Assembly: GCA_030762935.1 (NCBI GenBank)
Contig: CM060899.1
Coordinates: forward strand, 58,640,501-58,704,500
Direction of reading: 5' to 3'
Source of the DNA: Hymenopus coronatus
Lineage: Eukaryota; Arthropoda; Insecta; Mantodea; Hymenopodidae
Length of the DNA stretch: 64,000 nt
Shown: positions 34,088-45,544 of the stretch, piece after piece
Numbering within the stretch: position 1 is the first letter of the stretch
Layout: each line of letters opens with the position of its first letter
The notes under the pieces: generated by a model
What the model saw: only the letters and a program-made list of their open reading frames with translations
The model's database searches: none
Told to the model about the DNA's origin: nothing
Program-made: the position numbers and the translations under genes

Positions 34088-35187
34088 CCTTATCTAAACG
34101 CATATAGTAGGTAGAGAAGGCATTGCATTTCACAAAAAATTTGATACCGATATTCCCTAGAAATACAAGTTTTGACGTCCCCTGAATAAAACATTTTTAG
34201 AAAACGTCCGCGCGCGCATGTGCATGCTGTAGGTACAGTATAACTCAAAAACAAAATGTCCGTTAAATACCAAACTAGGTGTTTAAATTCGCTCGAAATC
34301 TTTCAAGAATACAACACGAAGATATTTCAAAACTATCCCTCAGCTTAAACTACTGTTCACATGGAACATTTTTCGAAAGTTTTGATTTCCTTAAAATGAC
34401 TCTGAGGATTTTGTTTAAAATAGCACAAGTTTAAGATATTTTCATCACAAATAAAATGCATATCGTGGATTTTCTAGGGATAGCCTTTGAAGACCTCTTC
34501 ATTCTGGAAGACTTTTGTATAACTGGAAAACCGTAAGATATTTACAAAAACTTAGTACACAAAACACTCATTAAAACACACAATTTATGTCACATACTTT
34601 TTTGTGGAGTTAATCGCTTTCGAGATATTCCGGATTATTGGTTACAATTTTAGCCACTCAAACTTGTCTCAAAAGGGAAGAGACCTTTCTTCTTGTTTCT
34701 CGCTTGTTCACTTCCGGCAAGACAAGAGATTGGAATTTCAATTGTTTCACATAGCGACCGGGTTTTAAAGGAAATAGAAAAAAAAAAAAAAAAAAACTTA
34801 CTATACAAAAAATGTAGCTCTCGTCACACACAGATTTTCATATACACCTTTTTCGGTTGAGTCAACTATTTCCTGATATTCCTTGTTATTGGTTTCAATT
34901 CTAAAATACCCTTCTCAAGCGGGAAGTCGTCATTCGGTTCATGTTTCTTTTGTTTTACTCCTGGCCCTGTAAAGAACAACGGATTCAATTGTATCACATA
35001 GCGACCAATTTTTATAGGATTTGACTATAGTGGCGATAGGGTGTATTCCCTTATTTCCCTTCTAATTACAAAGAAGCCAATTCTGTTAATGTTTATCTCG
35101 ATTAGTATGTAGTTGATAGAAGAATACGATTTTGTTTGTTTGTTTGGAGAACAAGTTGAGAAAGTAATGTAAATGTAACAAATCAGA
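34088..35187 (+). mobile_element. Rep-A copy A22, tandem partial duplication
   Basis: First unit 34,088-34,775 (H end GTAGGTAGAGAAGGC to TTTCACATAGCGACC). At an A-run (34,779-34,797) it starts again from an internal point (CTTACTATACAAAAAATG) and runs to the D end (TTGAGAAAGTAATG, CAAATCAGATTTTTT) at 35,187. Unequal exchange or a second insertion would give this. Confidence 0.8.
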
Positions 35188-35644
35188 TTTTTTGTTCAGT
35201 TTATGTATCGGCAGCCAATATCCAAGTACCTTTTCTTTTTTCAGCTCGAGTGAAGTAGACCCTGAACACCGGCACTAAAAGCCTGAGCTTTTGAGATTCT
35301 AGCATTTACTTTCATCTTCTTTTCCTTGCCATATTTACGGGGTTTCTTCATCTTTGCTGCTATACCTACTCCATATTGGTTTCTTTCTTTTCTGCCGCTG
35401 TGTTTTTCATTATGATTTTCTTCTTCCTGCTCAGTATAATTACCAACTCCCCCCATAGTTATTTCGTGTCTCAGCTCGGTCTATTGTTCGTGCTTTTTCT
35501 GTTCTGTATTCTTTTCTTAGCTCGAGGGTTGCGTTCCTCTTTTTCTGTTGCTATCCAGCTTCCAGGTTTCTCTCTTGACCTTCTTTAGTTTTCATTCTTG
35601 CAACATGATGGAATATTCAAGCAAACATATTAAAACTTAATGCT
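35188..35644. other. Unassigned sequence with opposing ORFs
   Basis: A 71-residue minus-strand frame (35,241-35,456) is rich in Lys and Glu and an overlapping plus-strand frame is hydrophobic, as expected of a mirror of C/T-rich sequence. No family recognised. Confidence 0.4.
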
Positions 35645-35937
35645 TTATTACGTTATCTACACGTTCTAAGTACATTGTGTAAAGCAGAAGTATTGTACTC
35701 CACCCAAAAATTCGATAGGTACCGAGATTTCACCAAAAATATATGTGTTGAGACCTTCTGAATCCCGCCAAAAAAGTATTTTTAGAACAATGTTCATGTG
35801 TGCGTGTATATATGTTTGTAGCCAGCACAGCTCAAAAACGAAAAGTCTGTTAAATACCAAACGTGATATTTAAGTTTAGTATCTCCCAAGGATATGACAC
35901 GAAGATTTTCAAGAAAAATCCTGTTCTTTACATGGAT
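35645..35937 (+). mobile_element. Rep-A copy A23 (D part lost)
   Basis: H end, GATTTCACCAAAAATATA and the GATATGACACGAAGATTTTC block to TTTACATGGATTTT, where copy A24 begins. Confidence 0.82.
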
Positions 35938-36750
35938 TTTTACTTTCTCTACACGAAGTGCTATGTATATAGTGTATAGAGAAGGTATTGTATTGCCGCA
36001 AAAATTCGATAGCGAGATTTCACCGGAAATACATGTTTTGGGTCCCCCTGAATAAAAAAAAACATTTTTAGAAAAAGGTCCGTGTGTGCGTCTGTGCGTG
36101 TGTGCGCGCGCGCGATTTTGTGTCTGTGGACAGCATAGCTCAAAAACGTATCTTCCAAGGTTGCGTAACAAGATTTTCAAGAACCCCCCCCCCTAATTAC
36201 CCTTTACGTGGAAAAAAATCGGAAAATTTTGATTTTCTCAAAAATTGCTCTAATGATTTTGATTAAAACTTCTTATATTTAAGATATTTAAATGACAAAT
36301 AAAACGAGTTTTCTGGGAATAGCCTCTGAAGACCTCTTTATTGTAGATGATTTTTTTTTTTGAATTTTGCAAAACTGGTAAACCGTAAGAGATAAACAAA
36401 ATGTTACCACACCAGAAATATAGATTTCGTTAAACACATAATTTATATCATATTTATTTTTCTTTCAGAGTTGACCGTTTTTAAGATATTCCTTGTTATT
36501 GGCTTTAATTTTGAACTACCTAACTTTTCTCAAACGGGACACTTCAAAGTGAACCGAACCTCAAATGTTTCATTTAGCGACCAACTTAAAATGATTTGAC
36601 TATCGCGTTAACCTAGTGTATTCCCTTATTTCCCTTCTACTTACAAGAAAACAAGTAATAAGACAATTCTAGTAAGTTTATCTCGATTAGCATGATGTAG
36701 ATAAAAGAGTAACCTTTGTGTATTTATGTGAATCGAACATTTCAGATCTT
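35936..36750 (+). mobile_element. Rep-A copy A24 (complete)
   Basis: Full H end with hairpin at about 35,947-35,985, ACCGGAAATA, GT/CG-rich microsatellite position at 36,080-36,113, C-run at 36,185-36,194, and a worn D end (ATTTATGTGAATCG). It starts at the T-run where A23 breaks off. Confidence 0.86.
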
Positions 36751-37290
36751 TCTTCTTTGTAACTGCTCTTCTGTAATACCGATGAATTAAAATGGTAAAC
36801 GTGGTTATTTCCGAGTTAATAGCCACATGCACGAAGCACATGCATTGCCCATTTGCTTGATAATTGCTTAGCAAATGAAATCTCGAAAACGGCCACGGTC
36901 TTTCCGACGCCTTTGCCGGGCAAATCTGTTAGGGGAGAGGCAGAATGGTTACGACGCCCGCCAGAGAGTCGCCGCCAGCGACATGGGGGGTTGGATTTGG
37001 GTGATCCATTGTTGTCAGTGCTAAGGGGAGAGGAGCTATGCAGATTAACGATGCTAGGGGTGGAAGAAATTATCTCTGGAAAAGTTGAGCTCTGATCGTG
37101 ATTCCAGAAGGGCAGGCTTTGTTAAGTTGTCTGAAGCCTGAACCCAGAATTTTCTTTTTATCAACTCCGTCAACCCCAAGGGCGTCTTAGAGACGTGTTA
37201 AATTGTTGATTCTCCGCCTGAGATGAACTTTTCTTTTAATCTGTCACACCAAATGCTCATGACAGGGCATGGTCCCAATTAGTTAAAAAA
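36751..37290. other. Unassigned sequence
   Basis: About 540 bp; a moderately GC-rich patch at 36,930-37,080 with no convincing ORF. Confidence 0.45.
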
Positions 37291-38975
37291 ACTGATTTGT
37301 CCATTCATACGACTTTCTTTACATCTCTGTAACAAATTATATTTGAAAAGCTTATTCTTCTACTTCATGCTCTTCGAGATAAACATAACCAGGAATGACC
37401 TTATTACTTGCTTCCTTGTAAGTAGAACAGAAATAAGGGAGTGTACTAAGCTAAAGCGATTGTCAATTTTTTTAAAGGCTGGTTGCTATCTGAGTATCTT
37501 TGCATGAGCAGGAGGTATTTTAAGACTGAAACAAATTACAAGAAGTATCTTGGAAATGAACAATTCCACGAAAAAATGTATGATATAAATTGTGTGTTTT
37601 AACGAGATTTACCTTTTTTATGGAGTAAACTTTTGTCTATCTCTTAAGGTTTACCATTTATGCAAAATTTATCCAGTAAGAAGAGGTCTTCAGACGCTAT
37701 TCCCAGAAAGTTCCATTTATGCATTTTATTTGTCATGCAAATATCTTTATAACGCGATATTTTAATGAAAATCGTTAGGAGCCATTTTTGAGAAAATCAA
37801 AATATTCGAAATTTTATCATGTAAAGGGTCGTTTAGGGTGGAGGATTTTCCTCAAAATATTGGTGTCACATCCTTGTAGTTACTAAACTAAATACCGAAT
37901 GTGATATTTTATAGATTTTTCGTGTTTGAGCTATGCTGTCCACAGACTCACTCACGCACACGACCTTTTTTCAAAAATGCTTTTTACTTTCTCTACACGT
38001 ATTATCTACATAGTGTATAGAGAAGGTATTGTATTCCACACAAAAGTTCGATACCGAGATTTTACCGGAAACAAATGTTTTGGGTTTCTCTGAATCCAAA
38101 AAAAGCATGTTTGGAAAAAGGTCCACGCGCGCGTAATGTATGTCTATGTGCTGTGGACAGCATAGCTCAAAAACGAAACCACCGTTAATTACCAAACTTG
38201 GTATTTAAGTTTGGTATCTTCCAAGGATGAGACACGAAAATTTTCAAGAAATCCCCACCCTCAACTACCCTTTACATGGAACTCTTTTCGAAAATTTTGA
38301 TATTCTCAAGAATGGCTCTAATGATTTTGATTAAAATATCGTATATTAAAGATATTTACCTGGCAGATAAAATGTATATCTTGAATTTTCTGGGAATAGC
38401 CTCGGAAGAATACTTTATTCTGGATGAATTTTACGGAATTTTGCATAACTGCTAAACCGTAAGAGATGGACAAAAATTTTCCACACAAAACATGTAGAGC
38501 ACATTAAAACGCACAATATATGTTATATACATTTTTTTCGTGGAGTTAATCATTTTTGAGGTATTCCTTGCTTTTGGTTTCATCTTTGAAAAACTTATAC
38601 TTTTCTCATAGAGGAATTTGTGAACTCCTGTCCATACAAAGGAACTTCAGTCACATAGCAACCACCTTTTGACTATCACTTTAACCTATGTGTACTCCCT
38701 TATTTCGCTTCTACTTACAAGGAAACAAGTAATAAGACTTTCTGCTTATTTTTTCTCGATTATCATGAAGTAAATAGAAGCATAAGCTTTTTAACAATAA
38801 TCTGTTGCAGAGATGTAGAGAAAGTCATGTGAATGGAACACATCAGCTTTTTTTTTTTTTTTATTCAGGGGGACCCAAAAAATGTATTTCCGGTGAAATC
38901 TCGCTATCAAATTTTTGGGTGCATTACAACACCTTCTCTATACAGTATGTACATAGTTCGTGTAGAGAAAGTAAA
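37291..38975 (-). mobile_element. Rep-A copy A25, split by copy A26
   Basis: D end and core 37,291-37,981, ending AAAAATGCTTTT; the H-end remainder is 38,848-38,975, starting in a T-run with ATTCAGGGGGACCC. The two pieces join in register at the T-run, so A26 inserted into oligo(T) of an existing copy. Confidence 0.85.
37982..38847 (+). mobile_element. Rep-A copy A26 (complete), nested in A25
   Basis: Complete from TACTTTCTCTACACGTATTA to GAACACATCAGC. The insertion point lies between T-runs on both sides, so a target duplication of T residues cannot be told from no duplication. Confidence 0.9.
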
Positions 38976-39730
38976 AATCAAAAGATGTCTTCAACATCTT
39001 CGTGTCGTAACCTCAGAAATTTGATATTTAAGCGACTTTTCGTGTTTGAATTATGCTGTACACACACACACATACATACAGGAACACGTTTTTAGAATTG
39101 CCTTTTATGGATTCAAGGAAAAACATGTCTCAAAATATGTATTTTTGGTGAAATCTCGATATCCAATTTTGGGTGTAATGCAATACCTTCTCTGTCTACT
39201 ACGTACATAGTATACAGGGTGTTTCAAAACGACACCAAACGAAAATGTGGACCTTTTTGGTCATAGCGTACGTGAATATAATTTTTAGCTCTAAATTCGG
39301 CATATACAAAAACTGCCATAAAATCAACATGGATTAGGCAGTCGTACATAACCAAATGGCACGTGCCTGGCCCACTCCAAGAGAGATGCCGGTTGGTAGC
39401 GAAGGTGCCAGTCGCGTGGTGTAGGGGTGTTTTGATAGTCACGCCGGCGCGGCACAGATCACCTTAGTAATGGAAAACGTTGCAGTGGGTTTTGTTATGT
39501 GTTTTGTATAACACATTCTGAGGTTGTTTACGTGGCGTATGACAACCTTTGTTCCTTCGCTGCCTAATCCCAAATGTGAGGTTTTTAAACACACATAAAA
39601 CTTTAAATAGAAGAGTTTGAAAGTTGCGACACCAAGTTTCGGAGAAGTCAAAGTGTAACCTAATCGACTGTTATCTTCGTTTGGTGTCGTTTTGAAACAG
39701 CCTGTATATGTAGGTCCTAGAGAAAATACA
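38976..39730 (-). mobile_element. Rep-A copy A27 (H-end half), interrupted by a TIR element
   Basis: 38,976-39,214 runs from CTTCGTGTCGTAACC to the hairpin loop TACGTACATAGTATA, then 39,705-39,730 continues TATATGTAGG and CTAGAGAAAATAC. The insert therefore sits inside the H-end hairpin. Confidence 0.82.
39215..39704. mobile_element. 490-bp TIR element with TATA target duplication, in a Rep-A hairpin
   Basis: Left end CAGGGTGTTTCAAAACGACA and right end the complement of CAGGCTGTTTCAAAACGACA; both continue CCAAACGAA, about 29 bp inverted. TATA stands at 39,211-39,214 and 39,705-39,708. ORFs of 70-72 residues on the minus strand carry no known motif, so it looks non-autonomous, of the TA-inserting Tc1/mariner type. 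Confidence 0.88.
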
Positions 39731-40291
39731 GATACAATATTCCGTTTGACAGGAATCCCATCCGATGAAGAAAGTTAACATGTGCCGAGGCAGTTTCTTG
39801 TTTGTTGTCGATCGAACTCAGGTTGGTAACCCTGACCAAACTAGCGATGAGATAGGAACGAAGTGATGAGGGTAGAAGTTGCACAGCAGGATCACGCTCC
39901 GCTGTCAGATACTCGCCCAATTAAAACACAAGAAACGTCTTGATAAAGCACGCGGGTGGTCGACACGACACAAGGCGTTTTCAGCATCTGATTTCTCTGT
40001 CAGAAGCTGTTGGGTGTTTTGGCAAAGGAACAACTCGTGGCAGCGTTCATATTGGCTTCGATAGATCCATTCCAGCGCTCGGTGGTTGGTTTATTACTGC
40101 ATAGCTGTCCTCAAAATTACCAATAGCAGATTTTCCGCCAAAGATAACTGTACTCAAGTTACAGACTTATTAATCACTACTGAGATGAAATTAGATAAAT
40201 AGATCTTTGACTTTTCACCCCCGGATCATTTCATAGGGACTTGATGTATTTAAATAATTCACATAAAACACTCGTTCATTTATTCAAATGA
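39731..40291. other. Unassigned sequence with a tRNA-like scrap
   Basis: Near 39,805-39,850 the minus strand has GTTACCAACCTGAGTTCGAT, possibly the T-arm region of another tRNA-derived element. Nothing else recognised. Confidence 0.35.
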
Positions 40292-40579
40292 AATGGAGTT
40301 TTATTTATTGACGCTCTTTAACTGCTGTGGTTCTCAGCGTCCCATTCTATACTGAGCGTGAAAGACCGCTTAAAATTGCTCAGAGGCCTCTTTTATCAGA
40401 CTTAAAGTTCTTTTACGTGCCGTAAATCAACAACACGGGACCAACGGCTTTACTTCCTTTCCTAAAGAAGCCATGCAAAGGCTTTTAACGCCCGAAAAGA
40501 TCATCGTCCTCCGCCGGGTTTGAACCCTCGACCTTGGGTATACGACTAGCACGGTAACCATTACACCACGGAGGGCGAC
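40292..40579 (-). mobile_element. SINE-2, full length
   Basis: Minus-strand reading from GTCGCCCTCCGTGGTGTAAT through GGTTCAAACCCGGC to the tail CCACAGCAGTTAAAGAGC. A clear target duplication is hard to define because the flanks and tail both contain TTTATT. Confidence 0.82.
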
Positions 40580-40664
40580 TTTTATTTATATAGTTTACCT
40601 TAGTGACAATAATCATCTATTAAAAATAGTTTAACTTACGCACTACAGACTTTGCAAATAGGAA

Positions 40665-41334
40665 ATAAATTCACTTTTTCTATGTCATATACACTTTCAG
40701 TCGAAATACACGTTTTAGGGTCCCTTGAATAAAAATAAGTTTAGAAAATGGTGTGCGTGTCCGCGAATTCAAAAACGAAAAGGGGTTAAATGCCACTTTT
40801 AAAAACATTCACATTTTATTTGGCAGTAAATATCTTTAATATGCGGCATTTTAATCAAAACCGTATGAGCCATTTTTGAGATTTTTTTTTTAAACTTCCA
40901 TGTAAAGGGTAGTGTGGCGTGGGAAGATTTTGTTACTATGAAACTGTATTTTGAAACTGAAACAAAATATGTTTATATGACATAAATTATGAGTTTTAAC
41001 AAGATCCACAGATTTTATGTATTAGCTTTTTTTCTCTTGCGGTTTATTAATTACGCAAAATGCACCCAAAATGAACAGGTTTTCAGAGGCTATTCCTAAC
41101 AAATGGAAGATTTAGGTACTCTGTATTTGAAATGTAAACATCTTTAATACATGGTATTTAATTAAAATTGTTTGAGGCATTTTTGAGAAAATAGAAGATT
41201 TCGAAAAAAACTACCATTTAAAGTGTAGTATGTTGAGCGGAAGAGGGATTTTTCTAAACACCATCGTGCTGCATTCTTGGAAGATACTAAACTTATATAT
41301 AAAATTTAGTATATAAATTTTTAAGTTATGCTGT

Positions 41335-41375
<41 letters not shown>

Positions 41376-41400
41376 ATGTAAGATATCGTATTGAAATTTA
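40665..41400. mobile_element. Rep-A copy A28, rearranged
   Basis: Plus-strand H-end part 40,665-40,796 (CGAAATACACGTTTTAGGGT), then a minus-strand central piece 40,797-40,930 and a second minus-strand piece from 40,931 (TATGACATAAATTATG) to the (CA)n at 41,335-41,372. An inverted junction and a partial duplication. Confidence 0.7.
41335..41372. repeat. (CA)n microsatellite inside Rep-A A28
   Basis: Nearly 40 bp of uninterrupted CA at the usual Rep-A microsatellite position. Confidence 0.92.
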
Positions 41401-41984
41401 TACCAGTTATTATACATAATAATAGTGGTATTTTATCATGTATCAACATTCTAGATTGAATGACTATTTAAATAACAGTTTATTATCTAAATTCATTGTT
41501 AATAATGAGGCACGTGATGTACTTTTAAAATGTTTCATGTAAAAATCCAGTTTTACGGTAAATTAGTTTATAAATAAATGTATCATTATTTGTTAGTATG
41601 AATCGTATTTACTGCAGAAAAAAATTAAATTTTCGTACAGCTTATTTCTAAAATTTGTATATAGCATTCTTTCAGATCATTTTCTTTAACGGCTTAGAGA
41701 GGGAAAATAAAAATTTTTAAGCAAATTAATGAAAACTTGCATCGTTTGGAACATCTTGAATATGATAGTGTTGAAAAAATGCTTCCTAGAAAATAAGTTC
41801 TAAAGTTGGGAGTGCCTATTAGAGCATGCGTCCAAATATTTATAGCTTTAGTTAAACTGTGCCAAGTGAGAAAAACAATATATTTTTTTAAAGTTTTGAA
41901 TCATATCTCTTTATTATGAAAAAATTGTTAATTTTTCACAATTGTTACCATTATATTAATATGTCCTGGCTGTTACCATTAGCA
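41401..41984. other. AT-rich unassigned sequence
   Basis: About 580 bp, strongly AT-rich, no ORF or repeat. Confidence 0.45.
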
Positions 41985-42092
41985 AACTTTTATCGCAATT
42001 ACCTTGGAGTAGATAGAAGAATCGAGCTTTGAAAGAACAGTTTATAAAATTAAACAAAAGTGGATGTAGAAAATTATGTGGATTTAACATAT
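41985..42092 (+). mobile_element. Rep-A copy A29 (D-end fragment)
   Basis: GTAGATAGAAGAATCGAGC and GGATGTAGAAAATTATGTGG, a worn D end just before copy A30. Confidence 0.6.
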
Positions 42093-42116
42093 TTCTAAAT
42101 GAAATTAATTTTATAC

Positions 42117-42899
42117 TTTTTTACTTTCTCTATACGTACTATGAACATAGTGTATAGAGAAGGTATTGTATTGCACCCAAAAATTCGATACCGAGATTTC
42201 ACCGGAAATATATGTTTTAGGGTCCCCTGTATAAAAAACATCCAAAAAACAGGTGTGTGAACGATAACTGAAAAACGAAAAGTCGGTAAAATACCTAACT
42301 TGGTATTGAAGTTTAGCATCTTCCAGGGATGCGACACGAAGGTTTTGAGAAAAATCCCCCACCCCAAACTATCCTTTACATGGAACTTATTTCGAAAATT
42401 TTGATTTTCTTAAAAATGGCTCTAACGATTTTGATTAAAATATCGTATATTAAGGACATTTATCTGACAAATAAAGCGTATGTATTGAATTTTCTGGGAA
42501 TAGCCTCTGAAGACTACTTTATTCTGGATGAATTTTACGAAATGTTCCATAACCGCTAAACCGTAAGAGTTGGACAAATACTTACCACACAAAAAATGTA
42601 GAGCACGTTAAAACTCACAATTTGTGGTTTCAGCTTTAAAAACTTACGCTATTCTCATACAGGAATTTGTCAACTACTGTCCATACAAACAAAGGAACTC
42701 CAGTCACATAGCAACAGCTTTTGACTATCACTTTAACCTATGGTAGTCCCATATTTCGCTTCTACTTACAAGGAAGCAAGTAATGTGACTATTTCTGCTA
42801 ATTTTTTCTCGATAAGCACGAAGTAAATAGAAGCACAAGCTTTTATAACAAAATCTGTTGTAGAGATGTAGAAAAAGTCATGTGAATGGAACACATCAG
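42117..42899 (+). mobile_element. Rep-A copy A30 (complete, reference plus-strand copy)
   Basis: Order of landmarks: T-run and H-end hairpin 42,126-42,161; AAAATTCGATACCGAG and ACCGGAAATA near 42,180-42,210; short GT region (not expanded); AATACC palindrome near 42,290; GCGACACGAAGG; CCCACCCC; GGCTCTAACGATTTTGATTA; AATATCGTATATTAAGGACA; GAATTTTCTGGGAATAGCC; CTCTGAAGACTACTTTATTC; GAATTTTACG; ACCGCTAAACCGTAAGAG; GTCACATAGCAACAGC; CTTCTACTTACAAGGAAGC; D end TCATGTGAATGGAACACATC. No ORF longer than about 90 residues on either strand and none is shared intact between copies, so it is non-coding. Its mobility must have come from elsewhere. Confidence 0.92.
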
Positions 42900-43204
42900 C
42901 CTTTTTTTGGGATTATCCTGGTGACAAAATAAGGATCTGGTACAAGGCTGTTTCTTATTAACTCGTTGACGGATGATTTTCCAGTTAAACTGTACCAGGT
43001 GTTCCGTTTAACACTAAGAGGTGTAGCTGTCTAGTTTACGGCTGTCTACCCACGATGTCACCCTCAACTTGCCGACATTTAAATAGACCGGTCTTCTCTT
43101 CCTGACAGTCAACTATACTTCCGGACATAGCTGGCAGTCTTAGTGGATTCCAGATGTGTAAGAGGTTCCTTGCTTACTAAACTTAATCAGATCAAACCAA
43201 GTAC
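42900..43204. other. Unassigned sequence
   Basis: About 300 bp, no recognised features. Confidence 0.45.
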
Positions 43205-43424
43205 ATGCCCGACTAGGTAGCGTGATGGTAGCGTATCTGCCTCACAATCCAGATCTCGCTTAGGGGAGTTACCCGGATAAGGTTTTTTTTTTTCGAGGTC
43301 TTCGCTTGTCCTGAGAAGACGAATGTCGAGTAACTTTAAGCTCCGTGGACCTCGAGCATCATTTCACCAATGTCATTCATCGTCCGATATCACCAACCAG
43401 GTTAAAGGACCTTAAACCACATAT
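43205..43424 (+). mobile_element. SINE-3, near full length
   Basis: tRNA-like head ACTAGGTAGCGTGATGGTAG with GCGTATCTGCCTCAC, then GAGTTACCCGGATAAGG, GAGAAGACGAATGTCGAGTA and the end CAGGTTAAAGGACCTTAAAC. The B-box is damaged. Other copies: 25,780; 56,071; 58,984; 61,231. Confidence 0.82.
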
Positions 43425-43666
43425 ATATTTAAATTACTAGTTACTAAACGTAATTTTGTAACTTGTTTTCTATAATATTCTATCTACGCTCGGAATATTT
43501 TAGTTTGTTGTATATTTAATGACATTTATTTATTGTGGAAACGTTATGTTTAGAGAAAGAGTAATATAGGCGCTGGAAAAAAATAATAGAAACGATAAAT
43601 TAGCAAACTACTTGTTATATTCTAAAAGTTCGATGCTAGAACCATATGTGAATTTGAAACAAAAAT
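43425..43666. other. Unassigned AT-rich sequence
   Basis: About 240 bp, no recognised features. Confidence 0.4.
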
Positions 43667-44338
43667 CTGATGTGTTCCATATACACGACTTTCTCTACAT
43701 CTTTATAACAAATTATTGTTAGTAAGCTTATTCTTTTATCTCTTCGAGATAAACATTAGCAGAAACGGCTTATTACTTAGTTCCTTGTAAGTAAAAGGGA
43801 AATAAGGGAACACACTAGGCCAAACCGACAGTTAAATGTTTTAAAATGTGATTGCTATGGGATTGAAATCTGTTTCTTTGCGTGGCCAGAAGTTGACAAG
43901 TTCCCGCATGAGAAATGCTTAAATCGGTATTTTAAAACTGAAACTAATAACTGGGATATCTCGAAAACGTGTCCATAATAAATTGTGTGCTTTAACGAGA
44001 TCTACGTTTTTTTTTGTAGGAAGTTTTTATCTATCGCTTACGGTTTGCAGAAATGCAAAATTCAGCAAAATTCATCTAGAATAAACAGATCTTCAGAAAC
44101 TATTCTAAGAAAATTGAATATATACATTTTATTTGCCATGTAAATTTCTTTCGTATACGACATTTTCATCAAAATCGTTAGAGCCATTTTTGAGAAAATA
44201 CAAATTTAGTAAAAGCGCTCCATGTAAAGGGTAGTTTAGAGTCGGGTGATTTTTTTGAAAATCTTTGTGTCGCATCCTTGAAAGACGCTAAACTGAAATA
44301 CCAAATTTTTATGGACTATTCGTTTTTTACAATATGCT

Positions 44339-44391
<53 letters not shown>

Positions 44392-44533
44392 CACACACGT
44401 CCTGTTTCTAAAAATGCTTTTAAGGATTCAGGGTATCTCAAAACATGTATTTTCGGTGAAACCTTAATAATTTTTGGGTGGAATACGATACTTTCTCTAC
44501 CTACTATGTATGCAATGCACTTAGAGAAAGTGA
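43667..44533 (-). mobile_element. Rep-A copy A31 (complete)
   Basis: D end CTGATGTGTTCCATATACAC to H end CTTAGAGAAAGTGAAAC. The microsatellite position holds (CT)n at 44,342-44,387 instead of CA. A32 follows directly. Confidence 0.88.
44342..44387. repeat. (CT)n microsatellite inside Rep-A A31
   Basis: 46 bp of CT dinucleotides at the same Rep-A position that carries CA in other copies. Confidence 0.93.
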
Positions 44534-44537
44534 AACA

Positions 44538-45527
44538 TCTAATGTGTTGTATTCACAGGATATTCTCTACAAACGATTGTTACAAAATATTACCTGATTA
44601 GCATCGTAATAAACATTAGCAGAAATTGTTTCATAAGTTGCTTACTTTTAAGTGAAAGATAAATAAGGGAATAAATAAGGGTTAAAGCGATATTCAAGTC
44701 TTTTAAAAGCTCAACGTAATGTTAAACAATTAAATTCGCTTCTCTTTTGTATGTCCCGGAGTAAAATAAAATTTATAAGAAACGAAACTTGAACTTCCCG
44801 CTTGAAAAAAGTTAAAGTAGTTTAAAACTGAAACCAATAGCAATGAATATATCGGAAACGGTTAACTGTACAAAAATGTATATGATATAAATTGTGTGTG
44901 TTAATGAGATCTTTATTTTTTTAGCAGAAAGATTTTGTCTATCTCTTACGGCTTACGAGTTATACAAAAGTCATCCGGAATGAAGAGGTCTTCAGAGGTA
45001 CTCTCAGAAAATTCACGATATGAAAATATTCTTAATCATTATACATTTTAATCAAAATGTTAGATCAATTTTGTGTAAATAAACAATTTAAAAAAAATGT
45101 TCCATTTAAAGGGTGGTTATGGGTGGGGGATATTTTCTTGAAACTCTTCTTGTCCATCCTTGGAGGATACTGAACTTAAATACCAAGTTTGGTATTGAAC
45201 TTTTTGAGAAGATAGTTTGTTTGCAGATCAAAATGGAAATTGAGTTTTATTTACGGACGCTGTTTAACTGCTGTGGTTCTCAGCGTCCCATTCTATATTG
45301 GGCGTGAAAGACCGCTTACTTTTGCTCAGGGTCCTTTTTTATCAGGCTTGAGGTTCTTTTACAAGCCGTAAATCTACTACACGGGACCATGTTAAGGATT
45401 TTTACGCCCGAAAAAAGTCCATCGCCGGTTTTGAACCCGCGACTTTGGGTATATGAAGCCATTACACCAGAGGGACGACTTTGCAGATCAGGTAGAGAAA
45501 GTCGTGGGTAAAGAGCACATCAGACTT
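44538..45527 (-). mobile_element. Rep-A copy A32 with D ends on both sides, carrying a SINE-2
   Basis: Minus-strand D end (CTAATGTGTTGTATTCACAG) and core to 45,208, then the strand flips into a plus-strand D end: GTTTGTTTGCAGATC at 45,214-45,230, interrupted by a SINE-2, and continuing GGTAGAGAAAGTCGTG and GCACATCAG to 45,527. The hairpin end is absent. Confidence 0.8.
45231..45479 (-). mobile_element. SINE-2 with perfect 11-bp target duplication
   Basis: TTTGCAGATCA at 45,220-45,230 and again at 45,480-45,490 brackets the SINE exactly. Minus-strand reading from GTCGTCCCTCTGGTG-like head to the tail. The head is shortened, with part of the A-box/anticodon region lost. Confidence 0.9.
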
Positions 45528-45544
45528 TTTTTTTCTTTTTTCTT

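Noticed and set aside
40313..40570. TTTTATTTAT as target duplication of the SINE-2 at 40,292
   Set aside because: The left occurrence lies inside the SINE-2 tail consensus, so it is not a flanking duplication.
42117..42899. Rep-A as a SINE or processed RNA gene
   Set aside because: No A-/B-box, no 3' A tail following target duplications, and a hairpin end; the T-runs occur at both ends on the same strand.
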